Assembly: GCF_002139915.1 (NCBI RefSeq)
Contig: NZ_CP018788.1
Location: forward strand, 1-64,000
Length of the DNA stretch: 64,000 nt
From: Campylobacter devanensis
GTDB taxonomy: Bacteria > Campylobacterota > Campylobacteria > Campylobacterales > Campylobacteraceae
Reading direction: 5' to 3'
Shown here: positions 50,893 through 60,955 of the stretch, in pieces
Position numbering within the stretch: position 1 is the first letter of the stretch
Layout: each line of letters begins with the position of its first letter
Translations under genes and position numbers: made by a program
The notes under the pieces: model-generated
What the model was told of the DNA's origin: nothing
Database searches by the model: none
The model's input: the letters and a program-made list of their open reading frames with translations, nothing else

Positions 50893-51546
50893 CTAAGCTT
50901 CTAGGCTTAGTCCATTTTGATTTAAAAAATATACCTTATCTACTACCTTATTTATAAATTCCTTATCGTGTGAGACGATGATTTGAGCGATATCTAAGCT
51001 ACCAAGGATATTTGCTACTTTGATTTGCATATCATAATCAAGCGCAGTTGTGGGCTCATCAAGTAATAAAATTTTAGGCTCGGTTATCAAAACCCCAGCT
51101 AATGCCACAAGCTTTTTTTCACCACCAGAGAGATAAAATACTATCTCATCTCTTAAGTGTGAAATCCCAAGTTCTGCTAGCATAAACTCAGCTCTTTTTC
51201 TTGCTTCATCCTTGCTTACACCCCTTGCCAAAAGGCTAAAAGCTACATCCTCAATAACACTTGGAGCGATAAATTGATCATCGCTATTTTGGAACAAAAA
51301 GCCTATTAAATTTCTATATTTTTCAAACTCACTTAGCTCTCTCATAGGCTCGTGAAATATCTCCACACTACCATCACAAGGCTTATTAAGACCACCGATT
51401 ATCTCAAGTAGGGTTGATTTACCAGAGCCATTTTGACCTATGATGGCGATCTTTTTTTTGTGTGAGAGATTTAAATTCAAATTTTCAAACAAAACTCTAT
51501 TTGCTATTTTAGCTTTTATATTTTTTAGTGTTACAGAACAGCTCAA
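50893..51546 (-). CDS. cbiO: Nickel/cobalt ECF transporter ATPase
   Basis: This 217-residue ABC ATPase energises the CbiMQ-type metal importer. It has Walker A GQNGSGKST, the signature LSGGEKKLVALAG, Walker B ILLLDEPTTALD and the H-loop IVSHD. It starts at TTG in a TTGA overlap with the cbiQ stop. It is the last gene of the five-gene K-M-L-Q-O unit. Confidence 0.92.
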   Translation of the reverse strand: MSCSVTLKNIKAKIANRVLFENLNLNLSHKKKIAIIGQNGSGKSTLLEIIGGLNKPCDGSVEIFHEPMRELSEFEKYRNLIGFLFQNSDDQFIAPSVIEDVAFSLLARGVSKDEARKRAEFMLAELGISHLRDEIVFYLSGGEKKLVALAGVLITEPKILLLDEPTTALDYDMQIKVANILGSLDIAQIIVSHDKEFINKVVDKVYFLNQNGLSLEA

Positions 51547-52196
51547 ATCAATACTCCTTGCCTTAAAATCAGTGCGATTAAAACCAAAATTATAAGCAAA
51601 ATATCACAAAATCCAAATTTAATGCTATTTTGAAATTTATAAAATTTTCCATCAAATCCCCTAGCTAGCATTGTTTTTTCTAACATTTGGGATTTTTTAA
51701 ACGCACCTAAAAATAGCATTGCGACTAAATTTGCGTATGTTTGATATACAAAAATTGAAGTTTTGTGATTGAAATTTCTAGCTTTTAAAGTGCGTTTAAA
51801 TTTGTAAAAATCCATCTTGCCTATCTCTATAAATCTAACACAAAAATAGAATAAATAGCTAATTTTATTACCCATTCCAAGCCCTGAAATGCCTAATGCT
51901 ATGCTATATGAGTTAAGCTTATGAAATGACAAAAGTCCAAATAAAATAATCAAATTTGACCTTACAAATATAAGCAAAGCTAAATTTAAATTATCTGCTA
52001 AAAGCACACTTATAACTACCAAAATAATGAAACAATTCAAAAAAACAAGTCGTTTTAAAATCTCAAAAATATATCTAAATTTGATTAAGCCCAAAAATAT
52101 AAGTGGCAAAAAGTGAGTCAAATATATCTTCCCACTAAGAGCCACAAAAAAGCTAAAAACCGCAAAACACGCTATAGAGATAGATGGATTTATCAT
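51543..52196 (-). CDS. cbiQ: Nickel/cobalt ECF transporter transmembrane protein
   Basis: CbiQ/NikQ is the coupling T component. The 217-residue protein has about five hydrophobic segments and cytoplasmic coupling helices containing MLARGFDGKFYKF, whose A-R-G motif is typical of ECF T components. It overlaps the neighbours on both sides by four bases. Confidence 0.88.
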   Translation of the reverse strand: MINPSISIACFAVFSFFVALSGKIYLTHFLPLIFLGLIKFRYIFEILKRLVFLNCFIILVVISVLLADNLNLALLIFVRSNLIILFGLLSFHKLNSYSIALGISGLGMGNKISYLFYFCVRFIEIGKMDFYKFKRTLKARNFNHKTSIFVYQTYANLVAMLFLGAFKKSQMLEKTMLARGFDGKFYKFQNSIKFGFCDILLIILVLIALILRQGVLI

Positions 52197-52582
52197 TTTC
52201 TTTTAATCAGATATAATATCCCAAAAATCAAAATAATAGCGATTAAACTATAGATAATCTTAGAAATTTGATTATCATCTTCTATAGTGATTTTAGTATC
52301 AGTAGAAAATGAAATTCTCTTCTCATGAGCCAAAGAGCCATCAACTAAGATATCAAATTCATTTGCCATTAGTTTAAGCCTAGCAACGCCATTTTCATCA
52401 GTTTTGGCATTTTGTATGATTTTATCATCTTTGATGATATCTATATTACAATTTCTACAAGGCGAATTACCATAAAAATAGCTCTTAATCACCACAAAAT
52501 CGCCATCTTGACTAGCAAAAACCTTCAAAGAGTGAGCTTGCAGACTCACACCACAAAGCAGTAACAAAATTAGCCTTATCAA
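52193..52582 (-). CDS. CbiL/NikL-like accessory component
   Basis: The 129-residue protein has a signal peptide (about 1-16), a short periplasmic domain with a CRNC motif and a carboxypeptidase-regulatory-like stretch (KTDENGVARLKL), and a C-terminal transmembrane helix. This is the layout of the NikL/CbiL subunit that accompanies NikM and NikQ in several bacteria. It starts at TTG in a TTGA overlap with cbiM. Confidence 0.75.
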   Translation of the reverse strand: MIRLILLLLCGVSLQAHSLKVFASQDGDFVVIKSYFYGNSPCRNCNIDIIKDDKIIQNAKTDENGVARLKLMANEFDILVDGSLAHEKRISFSTDTKITIEDDNQISKIIYSLIAIILIFGILYLIKRK

Positions 52583-53181
52583 TTTAAAAGCTCCTTATTA
52601 ACTCTATAAATAAAACTTATAGCAAATAGGCTTATTATCCCCTCAATTATCATTAATGGGAAATTTGCTGCCAAAGCAAGCCCAGATATAGCTAAAAATT
52701 CCTTGCCATTTAAGACCAAAACTCCGCTTAAAATAAGCGATGAGCATAAAAGCGGAATGAAACCGACTAAAAACCAGCATATATATTGATAGATTTTTTG
52801 GTATTTTCGCTCTTTAAAAGATAGTTTGACAAAATACCTAGCAAATATCGTAGGCGCCGCTATCATAAGCAAATTCACCCCCAAAACGCTAATCCCCCCA
52901 TAGCCAAAAAATAGAGCTTGAAGTAAAAGCCCCACGCATATAGCTAAGATCGCATTTACGCCCAAGAACGCACCCACCAAGCCGCCTAATATCAAATGTA
53001 TCGAAGTGGGCCCAAGGGGAATATGTATAAAAGAAGCTACAAAAAATATAGCACTCATACAAGCGATTTTAGGGATATCTTTGAAATTTAATTTATAGAC
53101 AAGATAGGCCACCCAAATCCCAGCGACAACCGCCGCTGGGATGATAATTTCAGGCTTTAAAACACCTTCACTAATATGCAT
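52579..53181 (-). CDS. cbiM: Nickel/cobalt ECF transporter substrate-binding membrane protein
   Basis: CbiM/NikM is the metal-binding S component. The 200 residues begin MHISEGVL; the N-terminal Met amine and His2 are metal ligands in this family, together with a His in FIHIPLGPTSIHLILGG. Several transmembrane helices follow. Whether Ni2+ or Co2+ is carried cannot be told from sequence; nickel would fit hydrogenase in this group. The ATG overlaps the upstream stop (TAATG). Confidence 0.92.
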   Translation of the reverse strand: MHISEGVLKPEIIIPAAVVAGIWVAYLVYKLNFKDIPKIACMSAIFFVASFIHIPLGPTSIHLILGGLVGAFLGVNAILAICVGLLLQALFFGYGGISVLGVNLLMIAAPTIFARYFVKLSFKERKYQKIYQYICWFLVGFIPLLCSSLILSGVLVLNGKEFLAISGLALAANFPLMIIEGIISLFAISFIYRVNKELLN

Positions 53182-53930
53182 TATTCATAATCCTTAGTCT
53201 CTACCCAGATAACTGCGCCGATCTCTACAGGATACTCTTTGCCATCTTTTTTGATTGTTTCATCATCTTCATTTAAAGCAGAAAATCCCCACCAACCAGC
53301 AAGTGGCATAGCAAAGCTAAACTCACCAAGCTCATTAGTTTTAACCTCTTGAGTTATATAGTCCTCGCCTGGGGCTTTAAGGGATTTGGAATTTAAATAT
53401 TCTACTTCTACAATTGTATTTTTAGCCGGTTTGCCTTTGTATAAGACCTTGCCTGAAAAGATATTTCCCTTATAAAGTCCATAAGGTCTAGTAAGTGGGA
53501 TAATCTCAGTTTTTAATCCTATTGGCTCATCCCATCCTTCGCCGTATCCATAGGCATTTACTATAGTTTTGGTAATGTGCCTTATAAAGATATTTTCAGC
53601 AGGATCAAAATATGGTTTTGGATCCATATAAAATTGATACATTCCAGGCTCTTTGATATTGTATTGTGCTTCGTAATAGCTCATTTTGCCATCTTTTTTT
53701 TCGCTTAAATTTGAGATTAGTTCTTTTTTGCCACCAACAAAAACTCCAGCTTCAACAGGCTTATCTAAATTCATCATCATGCCCTCAAATGGGTGAGTGA
53801 ATTTATATGTAATTATCTCTTTGGCCTGAGATGGCTCATCTATAGTAGAATTTGATGGAATTACCACGCCAAAATGCCCCCATGAAGCGCACGCAAGCGA
53901 CGCTACTGCTAATAGTGATTTTAATTTCAT
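53181..53930 (-). CDS. DUF4198 periplasmic protein (CbiK/NikK-like)
   Basis: The 249-residue product has a signal peptide (MKLKSLLAVASLACASWG) and a DUF4198 beta-rich domain with a His after the cleavage site and the FTHPFEGMMM segment typical of NikK-type proteins. It is thought to hand Ni or Co to the importer. ATG 53930 is chosen for AGGAGAAATA; a 53966 start would read into the fliI spacer. It heads the transporter unit, 25 bases after fliI. Confidence 0.83.
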   Translation of the reverse strand: MKLKSLLAVASLACASWGHFGVVIPSNSTIDEPSQAKEIITYKFTHPFEGMMMNLDKPVEAGVFVGGKKELISNLSEKKDGKMSYYEAQYNIKEPGMYQFYMDPKPYFDPAENIFIRHITKTIVNAYGYGEGWDEPIGLKTEIIPLTRPYGLYKGNIFSGKVLYKGKPAKNTIVEVEYLNSKSLKAPGEDYITQEVKTNELGEFSFAMPLAGWWGFSALNEDDETIKKDGKEYPVEIGAVIWVETKDYE

Positions 53931-53955
53931 TATTTCTCCTTTAAATTTAAATATT

Positions 53956-55266
53956 TTAAACCCCAACTATCTTAGCTAACATATCTATTGTTTGATTAAA
54001 TTCCACCCCCTCATCGGGATTTTGCTTTATAAATTCTTCCATAGCGCTCTTTTTGCTAATAGCATAGTCAAGCTCTTTATCAACGCCCTTTTGATAAGCC
54101 CCAATGCGGATTAAAACCTCATTTTCTTTTAACATCGAAAAGAGTCGTTTAAATTTACTCGCATTTTGCCTATGCTCTTTAGTAATTACGTCGTTCATAA
54201 CACGACTAGCTGAGTTTAAAATATTAATTGGAGGATATATCCCAAAGTCTGTTAGCTCTCTACTTAGTACGATGTGGCCATCTAGTATAGAACGGCTTTG
54301 ATCAGCTATTGGATCGCTCATATCATCGCCCTCGACTAAAACTGTAAAAAATGCTGTAATTGAACCTTTACCATCCTCCTTACCAGCTCTTTCCATTAGC
54401 TGCGGAAGGAGCGTAAGAGCGCTTGGTGGATATCCTTTAGATGTTGGCGGCTCGCCTAAAGCTAGGCCGATTTCACGCTGGGCCATAGCAAAGCGTGTTA
54501 CGCTATCCATCATAAATAGCACATCTTGCCCTCTATCTTTAAAATACTCTGCAACACTCATTGCGCAAAATGCGCCATATTTTCGCATTAGTGAACTATC
54601 ATCGCTGGTGGCTACTACTATTACTGTGTTAGTCAGGTCTCCGCCTAGATTTTTTTGGATAAATTCAGGCACCTCACGCCCACGCTCACCAATGAGCGCA
54701 ATGACTTTGATTGGAGCTGTAGTATTTTTTACTATCATTCCCATTAGAGTGGATTTCCCAACTCCTGAACCAGCAAATATTCCAAGTTTTTGACCCTTTC
54801 CACAAGTTAGCAATCCATCAATGCTCTTAACTCCAACACTAAAACATTCATCGATTAACCCACGTTTCATAGCTGGGATTGGCGGACGCATTATAGAGAT
54901 TAGTTCCATACAGTTAATTGGTCCTTTATCGTCTTTTGGATTCATAAATGGATCAACTACACGCCCTAGTAAAGCCTCTCCTACTGGAATGCTCATCCCT
55001 TGATCGCTTGCATAGACTCTATCGCCAATCTTAAATCCTTCAACAAAGCCAAATGGGCTAACGCAAGCACCATTTTGATGGAGTTCTGTTACCATTCCTA
55101 GTTCAGTTTTATCGCTGTCGATACTAGTTATTTTTACTATATCGCCAATGCTTGGACGCAGACCAGATATCTCGATATTATTGGCATTAATGCGAGTTAT
55201 TATGCCAAATACACTAGAGAGATTTACTTTTTTAGCGAGGCGATTTTTGATATTGTTTAGGCTCAA
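53956..55266 (-). CDS. fliI: Flagellum-specific ATP synthase FliI
   Basis: FliI is the hexameric ATPase of the flagellar type III export apparatus. The 436 residues have Walker [10 protein letters not shown], Walker B region [26 protein letters not shown] and [10 protein letters not shown]. It starts at TTG in a TTGA overlap with folE, the conserved Campylobacter neighbour. Only 25 bases separate it from the nickel/cobalt genes. Confidence 0.95.
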   Translation of the reverse strand: MSLNNIKNRLAKKVNLSSVFGIITRINANNIEISGLRPSIGDIVKITSIDSDKTELGMVTELHQNGACVSPFGFVEGFKIGDRVYASDQGMSIPVGEALLGRVVDPFMNPKDDKGPINCMELISIMRPPIPAMKRGLIDECFSVGVKSIDGLLTCGKGQKLGIFAGSGVGKSTLMGMIVKNTTAPIKVIALIGERGREVPEFIQKNLGGDLTNTVIVVATSDDSSLMRKYGAFCAMSVAEYFKDRGQDVLFMMDSVTRFAMAQREIGLALGEPPTSKGYPPSALTLLPQLMERAGKEDGKGSITAFFTVLVEGDDMSDPIADQSRSILDGHIVLSRELTDFGIYPPINILNSASRVMNDVITKEHRQNASKFKRLFSMLKENEVLIRIGAYQKGVDKELDYAISKKSAMEEFIKQNPDEGVEFNQTIDMLAKIVGV

Positions 55267-55850
55267 AATTTAACCGATTTTGGTGAATTTATTAGATCAA
55301 AGAACTCTTTGCGAGTCTCTGGATTTTTTATAAATGAACCACGAAGTGCCGAAGTTGTAGTGACTGAATTGATTTTTTCAACGCCTCGCATCTCCATACA
55401 CATATGTCTAGCCTCTAGTACAACTCCAACACCTTTTGGATTAATAGCTTCTTGCAAGGCTTGTGCTATTTGTTCAGTCATCTGTTCTTGAATTTGTAAT
55501 CTTCTAGCGTATATATTTACCATTCTTGGGATTTTGCTTAGCCCTACGACCTTTCCATCTGGAATGTAGGCTACATGTGCTCTACCGATTATAGGCAAAA
55601 GATGATGCTCACAAATACTATAAAACTCAATATCTTTGATTAAAACCATCTCATTATTGCTACTTTCAAACATCGCATCGCCTAGGATATCTAAAGGGCT
55701 TTGGCTATAGCCTTGAGTGATGAATTCATAGGCTTTTGCGACTCTTTTTGGAGTGTTTAGTAATCCATCTCTATTTGGGTCTTCACCCATGATTTCAAGC
55801 ATCTTTTTTACGCAGTCTTGAAATTCAGTCATTCTGTTTTTATCAAACAT
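55263..55850 (-). CDS. folE: GTP cyclohydrolase I
   Basis: FolE converts GTP to dihydroneopterin triphosphate for folate synthesis and is used in queuosine synthesis, linking it to queF. The 195 residues show the zinc and catalytic motifs [35 protein letters not shown] and [12 protein letters not shown]. It is divergent from tig and co-directional with fliI. Confidence 0.95.
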   Translation of the reverse strand: MFDKNRMTEFQDCVKKMLEIMGEDPNRDGLLNTPKRVAKAYEFITQGYSQSPLDILGDAMFESSNNEMVLIKDIEFYSICEHHLLPIIGRAHVAYIPDGKVVGLSKIPRMVNIYARRLQIQEQMTEQIAQALQEAINPKGVGVVLEARHMCMEMRGVEKINSVTTTSALRGSFIKNPETRKEFFDLINSPKSVKF

Positions 55851-55981
55851 AATTCACCTTAAAAAAATTTTGCATAATTTTACAATAATTTGACTTGAGA
55901 GCAAATAAATTTAGCAATTTATACTTAAATAAAGCAAAATTTTGCTATATTATGCGCCAAATTTTTGTCAAAAGGAAAATA

Positions 55982-57280
55982 ATGCAAGTTAATGCTAAAC
56001 TTACAAATTCAGTAAATGTTACTGCGACAACAACTCTAACAGCAGATGAGATAAAACAAAAAGTAGAAAAATTAGCACAAAAAGCAGCTAAAAATGTAAA
56101 AATTGATGGATTTCGCCCTGGTAAAGTGCCAGTAGCTGAAGTTATCAAAAGATATGGTAAAGACTTAGAAAATGATGCTCGTGGCGAACTTTATAGAGAA
56201 TTTATAAGCGAATCTGTAAAATCAGTAGAGAGATCAAACTCAGATATAATTTCTGAACCAAGAGTTCTTAAATTTGATGAAAAAGATGGTAATATAGATA
56301 TTGAAGTTGAAATTTCATTCCGTCCAACTGTAGATGTATCAGGATATGAAGCACTTATCCCAAGCTTTGATGAGCCAAAAGCAGAAAAAAGTGAGATAGA
56401 CGCTAAAATCAATGAATTTTTAAATATGATGGCTCCACTTGAAAAAGTAGAAAAAGATAGTTTAGAAAAAGGCGACTTTGCTAAATTTGATTTTGAAGGC
56501 TTTGTAGATGGCGTTGCATTTGATGGCGGCAAGGCTGAGGGATATGTGCTTGAGATTGGTAGCGGTCAGTTTATTCCAGGGTTTGAAGATGGTATGATAG
56601 GTCTTAAAGTTGGTGAAGAAAAAGATATAAATGTAACATTCCCAGCTGAGTATGGCGCAGCACATTTAGCAGGCAAAGCCGCAGTATTTAAGGTAAAACT
56701 ACATGAAATCCAAGGTAAAAAAATTGGCCAATTAGATGCTGAGGCTCTAAAAAAAGTCCTTCCAAATGAAGAAAATCCAACTAAAGAGATACTAGAAGAG
56801 CGTATTAGCAGTCAAATCAAAGCTGAAAAAATGGCTAAATTAGTTGCTGAGGAGCTAAAACCTAAATTCGCCCAAGCTGCTGTAGAAAAATTTAGCTTTG
56901 ATCTACCAAATAACATAGTAGAACAAGAGATTGATATGCAGTTTAGAAATAACTGGATGAGTTTTAGCGATGAAGAACGCAAAAAATTCCAAGAAGACCC
57001 AAAAGCATTAGAAGAACAAAGAGCAAAATATAAAGATGATGCGCTAAAAAGTGTTAAACTTACATTTATTATTGATGAGCTAGCTAAAGTTCGCAATATT
57101 GCTGTAGCCGATAATGAAATTTTACAAACAATCTATTTTGAGGCTTATAGATATGGAGTAGATCCAAAAGAGCATCTAGAAAACTACAAAAAACAAGGTA
57201 TGATTCCAGCAATTAAGATGGCATTGGTAGAGGAAAAATTATTTACAGATCTATTTGGCAAAAAAGATGAGAGCAAATAA
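55982..57280 (+). CDS. tig: Trigger factor
   Basis: Trigger factor is the ribosome-associated chaperone and prolyl isomerase. From ATG 55982 the 432-residue protein has the ribosome-binding signature [12 protein letters not shown], an FKBP-type PPIase domain (about 150-235, [17 protein letters not shown] and [11 protein letters not shown]) and a helical C-terminal domain. AAAAGGAAAATA precedes this ATG; an in-frame start at 55895 adds 29 unsupported residues. It overlaps clpP by one base. Confidence 0.96.
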   Translation: MQVNAKLTNSVNVTATTTLTADEIKQKVEKLAQKAAKNVKIDGFRPGKVPVAEVIKRYGKDLENDARGELYREFISESVKSVERSNSDIISEPRVLKFDEKDGNIDIEVEISFRPTVDVSGYEALIPSFDEPKAEKSEIDAKINEFLNMMAPLEKVEKDSLEKGDFAKFDFEGFVDGVAFDGGKAEGYVLEIGSGQFIPGFEDGMIGLKVGEEKDINVTFPAEYGAAHLAGKAAVFKVKLHEIQGKKIGQLDAEALKKVLPNEENPTKEILEERISSQIKAEKMAKLVAEELKPKFAQAAVEKFSFDLPNNIVEQEIDMQFRNNWMSFSDEERKKFQEDPKALEEQRAKYKDDALKSVKLTFIIDELAKVRNIAVADNEILQTIYFEAYRYGVDPKEHLENYKKQGMIPAIKMALVEEKLFTDLFGKKDESK

Positions 57281-57861
57281 TGATACCTTATGTAATTGAA
57301 AATGATGGCAAGGGAGAGAGAAGCTATGATATCTACTCTCGCTTGCTTAAAGACCGTATAGTAATGCTCACTGATGAGATAGAAGATCGTATGGCTAGTG
57401 CAATTGTAGCTCAGCTACTATTTTTAGAAGCACAAGATCCAGATAAAGATATCTATCTATACATAAATAGCCCAGGGGGTGTAGTAACTAGCGGTATGAG
57501 CATCTATGATACTATGAATTATATCAAGCCTGATGTCTGTACCATCTGTATAGGTCAAGCTGCTAGTATGGGCTCATTTTTGCTAAGTAGTGGAGCAAAA
57601 GGCAAGAGATATATTTTGCCAAATGCTAGGGTTATGATTCATCAGCCTCTAGGTGGAGCGCAAGGTCAGGCTACTGATTTAGAGATTAGAACTAAAGAAA
57701 TTCTAAGAATCAAAGAGAATTTAAATAGTATTTTAGCTAAAAATACAGGCCAAAAACTAGCAAAAGTTGTAAAAGATACAGACAGGGATTACTTTATGAG
57801 TGCCCAAGAAGCTGTGGAGTATGGTATTGTTGATACGATTTTAACAAAGAGTTTTAAATAA
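57280..57861 (+). CDS. clpP: ATP-dependent Clp protease proteolytic subunit
   Basis: ClpP forms the tetradecameric protease barrel that works with ClpA/ClpX. The 193 residues contain the nucleophile in [11 protein letters not shown] (S96), the catalytic His in [12 protein letters not shown] (H121) and the Asp region. The start overlaps the tig stop (TAATG), and def follows one gene later. Confidence 0.97.
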   Translation: MIPYVIENDGKGERSYDIYSRLLKDRIVMLTDEIEDRMASAIVAQLLFLEAQDPDKDIYLYINSPGGVVTSGMSIYDTMNYIKPDVCTICIGQAASMGSFLLSSGAKGKRYILPNARVMIHQPLGGAQGQATDLEIRTKEILRIKENLNSILAKNTGQKLAKVVKDTDRDYFMSAQEAVEYGIVDTILTKSFK

Positions 57862-57877
57862 ATTTTAAGGTGTTGAG

Positions 57878-58924
57878 ATGGTTAAATTAGATGAAGATAA
57901 AAAAGCAAGGCCAGCTCCTAGACCGGCTGTAGTTAGAACTGGAATTCGCCCAACTGCTATGGGTAGCGATGATGAGAATGTTGATTTAAATAAATTCTCT
58001 TCTGCGGTTTTAAAGCAGTTGCTAGCTGAGAATATCCAGCCAACACCTGAAAATTTTGATATATATTTTAGAAAACTTTTAGAAAGTAAGCCTGCAAATT
58101 TTCAAAAAAAGGTCTTAGAGCTACTAGATTTTAGCAAAGAAGACAAGCTTGACCGTCAAGCCTTAATAGAAAAAGATATTAAAACTGGCTTTGCCCAGAT
58201 TCGTTCTATGATGCAGATTATATCGCTTATTTATAAGAATTTAGGCATTATGAAAGGCATAGCTAAAAAGCGCCTAAATGAGATGAGCGCTAGTGCTAAT
58301 CCGCTTGAAATTCAAGGCAATATCAAGGCTTTTGGTGAGGAGTTGAGTAAGCTAAATATTTTAATGGAGCGCCACATCGGAGCTATTAAAACTAGCTATG
58401 AAGAGGTTGATAAAATATTTAAAAATGTTGAAGATAACTCTATTTATGACTCCAAATTTGAAGTTTATAATAAAAAATATTTACTAAAAGTTTTATACGA
58501 TGAGTTTAATGATGTTAAACGCTATAAATACAATGTAAGCATCATGCTAATTCATGTTAAAGATAGTGTTTTAAACAAAATCCCAAGCCTAAAAGACAAA
58601 AACGGAATTTTACGAAATATTGCCAAAATTCTACTTAAAACATCACGCCGAAGCGATATTGTGGCTCACTATGGTGATGGTTGTTTTGCGATGGTGATGA
58701 AGCACACAGATCTTGAAAGTGCCAAAAAGGCAGCCCAAAGGATTGCAGAGCTGCTTTATCAAACTACATTTTTTATGGGCGAAGATGAACTAGATATGGA
58801 TATGGAGCTATCTGTTGGTTCGATTGATCCTGAGAGTAGTATAGAGGAGATTCTATCAGCACTTTTAGATGCATTGCCTCGTAGCGGCAAAGGGTTAAAG
58901 CTATTTGAGACTGTAGAGAGCTAA
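57878..58924 (+). CDS. GGDEF-domain protein with degenerate active site
   Basis: The 348-residue protein has a proline-rich N terminus, a helical middle (about 60-190) and a C-terminal GGDEF fold (about 195-345). The motif that should read GG(D/E)EF is YGDGCF at 265-270, so cyclic di-GMP synthesis is unlikely. It may bind a nucleotide, or have a purely structural role. It sits between clpP and def in a row that is otherwise clpP-def in C. jejuni. RBS AAGGTG. Confidence 0.78.
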   Translation: MVKLDEDKKARPAPRPAVVRTGIRPTAMGSDDENVDLNKFSSAVLKQLLAENIQPTPENFDIYFRKLLESKPANFQKKVLELLDFSKEDKLDRQALIEKDIKTGFAQIRSMMQIISLIYKNLGIMKGIAKKRLNEMSASANPLEIQGNIKAFGEELSKLNILMERHIGAIKTSYEEVDKIFKNVEDNSIYDSKFEVYNKKYLLKVLYDEFNDVKRYKYNVSIMLIHVKDSVLNKIPSLKDKNGILRNIAKILLKTSRRSDIVAHYGDGCFAMVMKHTDLESAKKAAQRIAELLYQTTFFMGEDELDMDMELSVGSIDPESSIEEILSALLDALPRSGKGLKLFETVES

Positions 58925-58925
58925 T

Positions 58926-59444
58926 ATGGTTTTAGAAATTTTAGAATATCCTGATAAGAGGCTTTTTGAGCGTAGCGTAGAGGTGGATAAATTTGACACT
59001 GAACTAGGCGAGTTTTTAGATAATATGTATGATACGATGATTTTTAAAGGCGGAATTGGTTTAGCTGCTATTCAAGTAGGTAGACCAATTCGTGCCTTAA
59101 TTATCAATCTAGTAAATGAGAATGAAATTCAAGACAAAGGTGATTTGCTCGAAATCATTAATCCTAAATTTATAAAAAAAGATGGGGAGCAACTCTATCA
59201 AGAAGGCTGTCTGAGTGTGCCTGGATACTACGAAGATGTAAAAAGAGCTGCAAATGTAACACTAGAGTATCAAGATAGATTTGGAGCTAGTCACACACTT
59301 GAGGCAGATGGTTTACTAGCTGTTGCCTTGCAGCACGAAAATGATCACTTAGATGGACATCTATTTATAGAGCGAATTGGCTTTAATAAGCGTAAAAAAT
59401 TTGATAAAGAGTATAAGAAAAAGTCAAAACAAAAACCATTATGA
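58926..59444 (+). CDS. def: Peptide deformylase
   Basis: Def removes the N-formyl group from nascent proteins using Fe2+ or Zn2+. The 172-residue protein has all three motifs: GIGLAAIQVG, EGCLSVPG (metal-binding Cys) and QHENDHLDG (HEXXH-type). It starts two bases after the GGDEF gene and overlaps the yifB gene by four bases. Confidence 0.96.
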   Translation: MVLEILEYPDKRLFERSVEVDKFDTELGEFLDNMYDTMIFKGGIGLAAIQVGRPIRALIINLVNENEIQDKGDLLEIINPKFIKKDGEQLYQEGCLSVPGYYEDVKRAANVTLEYQDRFGASHTLEADGLLAVALQHENDHLDGHLFIERIGFNKRKKFDKEYKKKSKQKPL

Positions 59445-60955
59445 AAGCCCTAAAATGCGCCTGTTTGAACTCAAAGCTACATATAATTGATATAGAATCT
59501 ACTTTGCTTAGAGCTTTGCCTGGATTTGAGATCGTTGGACTTGCTAGTGTAACTATCAAAGAGTCAGTAACCCGTGTCAAATCAGCTCTTGCAGCTTTGC
59601 ATGATTTTACTCTTCCAGCGATGAAAATCATCATAAATCTTAGTCCAAGTGATGTTAAAAAAGACGGCTCGCATTTTGATTTGGCTATTGCGCTTTTGGT
59701 ATTGCTGCAAAAAGAGCGTTTCGATAGTGATTATTTCGTATTTGGCGAGTTAGGTCTTGATGGTAGACTGCGTAGCTCAGCTGAGCTTTTTTCAGTTTTG
59801 CTTTTTCTTAGTACGCATGTCAAAAGTGCTAAAATATTACTTCCAAAGGATATTGCGCTTAGAGCTTCAATGATACCAAATTTTGAAGTTTATGCTGTGG
59901 AGAATTTGGCACAAGCAAGGGATTTTTTCTTAAATGATGAATTTAAAATTAGTTGCAAAGTCGATGCAACTCATCCAATTTTTGATAATGTCATCGAAAT
60001 TGCAGGTCGTAAATTTGTTCCAAATTTACATTTTAAGCTTGATTTTATCGATATCAAAGGGCAAGAGCGTGCTAAGCGCGCTAGCATAATTGCAGCAGCT
60101 GGAATGCATAATATTTTATTTGAGGGAAGTCCAGGATGTGGAAAGAGTATGAGTGCAAAACGACTACCATATATTATGCCGCCACAAAGCCTAGAAGAGA
60201 TTTTACTAGCAAGTGCTTATGAGTCATTAAATTCAAATAGTAGTGATTTTAGCGCCATTAGAGCCTTTAGGAGTCCACATCACACAAGCACAAGAAGCTC
60301 AATTTTTGGAGGCGGAAGCAGTGCAGCAAAGATTGGCGAAGTCGCATTAGCCAATGGTGGCGTACTCTTTTTTGATGAATTTCCTTATTTTGGTAAGCAG
60401 ATTTTAGAAAGCCTTAGAGAGCCATTAGAAGATTATAAAATTAACATTTCTAGAGTAAATTCAAAGGTTAGCTATGATACGAAATTTCTATTTGTTGCAG
60501 CGATGAATCCTTGTCCGTGTGGAAATGCATTTAGTAAAAATAATGTCTGCACTTGTAGCGATAAAGAGATTGCAAAGTATAAAAATGTTATATCTGGCCC
60601 TATATTAGACCGTATTGATATATATTGTGCTATGGGCGAGATTAATGATGGAGATGTGCCAAGTTATAGCTCAAAACAGATGAGCGCAATGGTTTTAAAT
60701 GCTTTTAAAAATCAGATTGAGCGTGGTCAAAGTGAGCTAAATGGCAAATTATGCGACTTTGATATTGCTAAGTTTTGTACTCTTGAGAATGCAGCAACAG
60801 AGATTTTAAGTAAAGCAATTACAAACTATCATCTAAGTCAGCGTGGAATAAATAAAATACTAAAAGTAGCTCGTACGATTGCTGATTTGCGTGATGCTAA
60901 ATCTATCTCAAAAGCAGATATAATCGAGAGTTTAAGCTATAGGATGAAGAGATGA
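59441..60955 (+). CDS. YifB/ComM-family Mg-chelatase-like AAA ATPase
   Basis: The 504-residue protein has an N-terminal ChlI-like Lon-protease-fold domain (about 1-170, with SPSDVKKDGSHFDLAIA), an AAA+ domain with Walker A EGSPGCGKSM and Walker B GGVLFFDEF, a zinc-type cluster MNPCPCGNAF, and a C-terminal helical domain. ComM in this family promotes branch migration of DNA taken up by natural transformation. It overlaps def and the nnr gene. Confidence 0.9.
   Translation: MKALKCACLNSKLHIIDIESTLLRALPGFEIVGLASVTIKESVTRVKSALAALHDFTLPAMKIIINLSPSDVKKDGSHFDLAIALLVLLQKERFDSDYFVFGELGLDGRLRSSAELFSVLLFLSTHVKSAKILLPKDIALRASMIPNFEVYAVENLAQARDFFLNDEFKISCKVDATHPIFDNVIEIAGRKFVPNLHFKLDFIDIKGQERAKRASIIAAAGMHNILFEGSPGCGKSMSAKRLPYIMPPQSLEEILLASAYESLNSNSSDFSAIRAFRSPHHTSTRSSIFGGGSSAAKIGEVALANGGVLFFDEFPYFGKQILESLREPLEDYKINISRVNSKVSYDTKFLFVAAMNPCPCGNAFSKNNVCTCSDKEIAKYKNVISGPILDRIDIYCAMGEINDGDVPSYSSKQMSAMVLNAFKNQIERGQSELNGKLCDFDIAKFCTLENAATEILSKAITNYHLSQRGINKILKVARTIADLRDAKSISKADIIESLSYRMKR

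Noticed and set aside
52888-52899. C6 run in cbiM as a phase-variation tract
   Set aside because: Six bases is below the length at which Campylobacter tracts usually slip at high rate, and the gene is a conserved transporter subunit.
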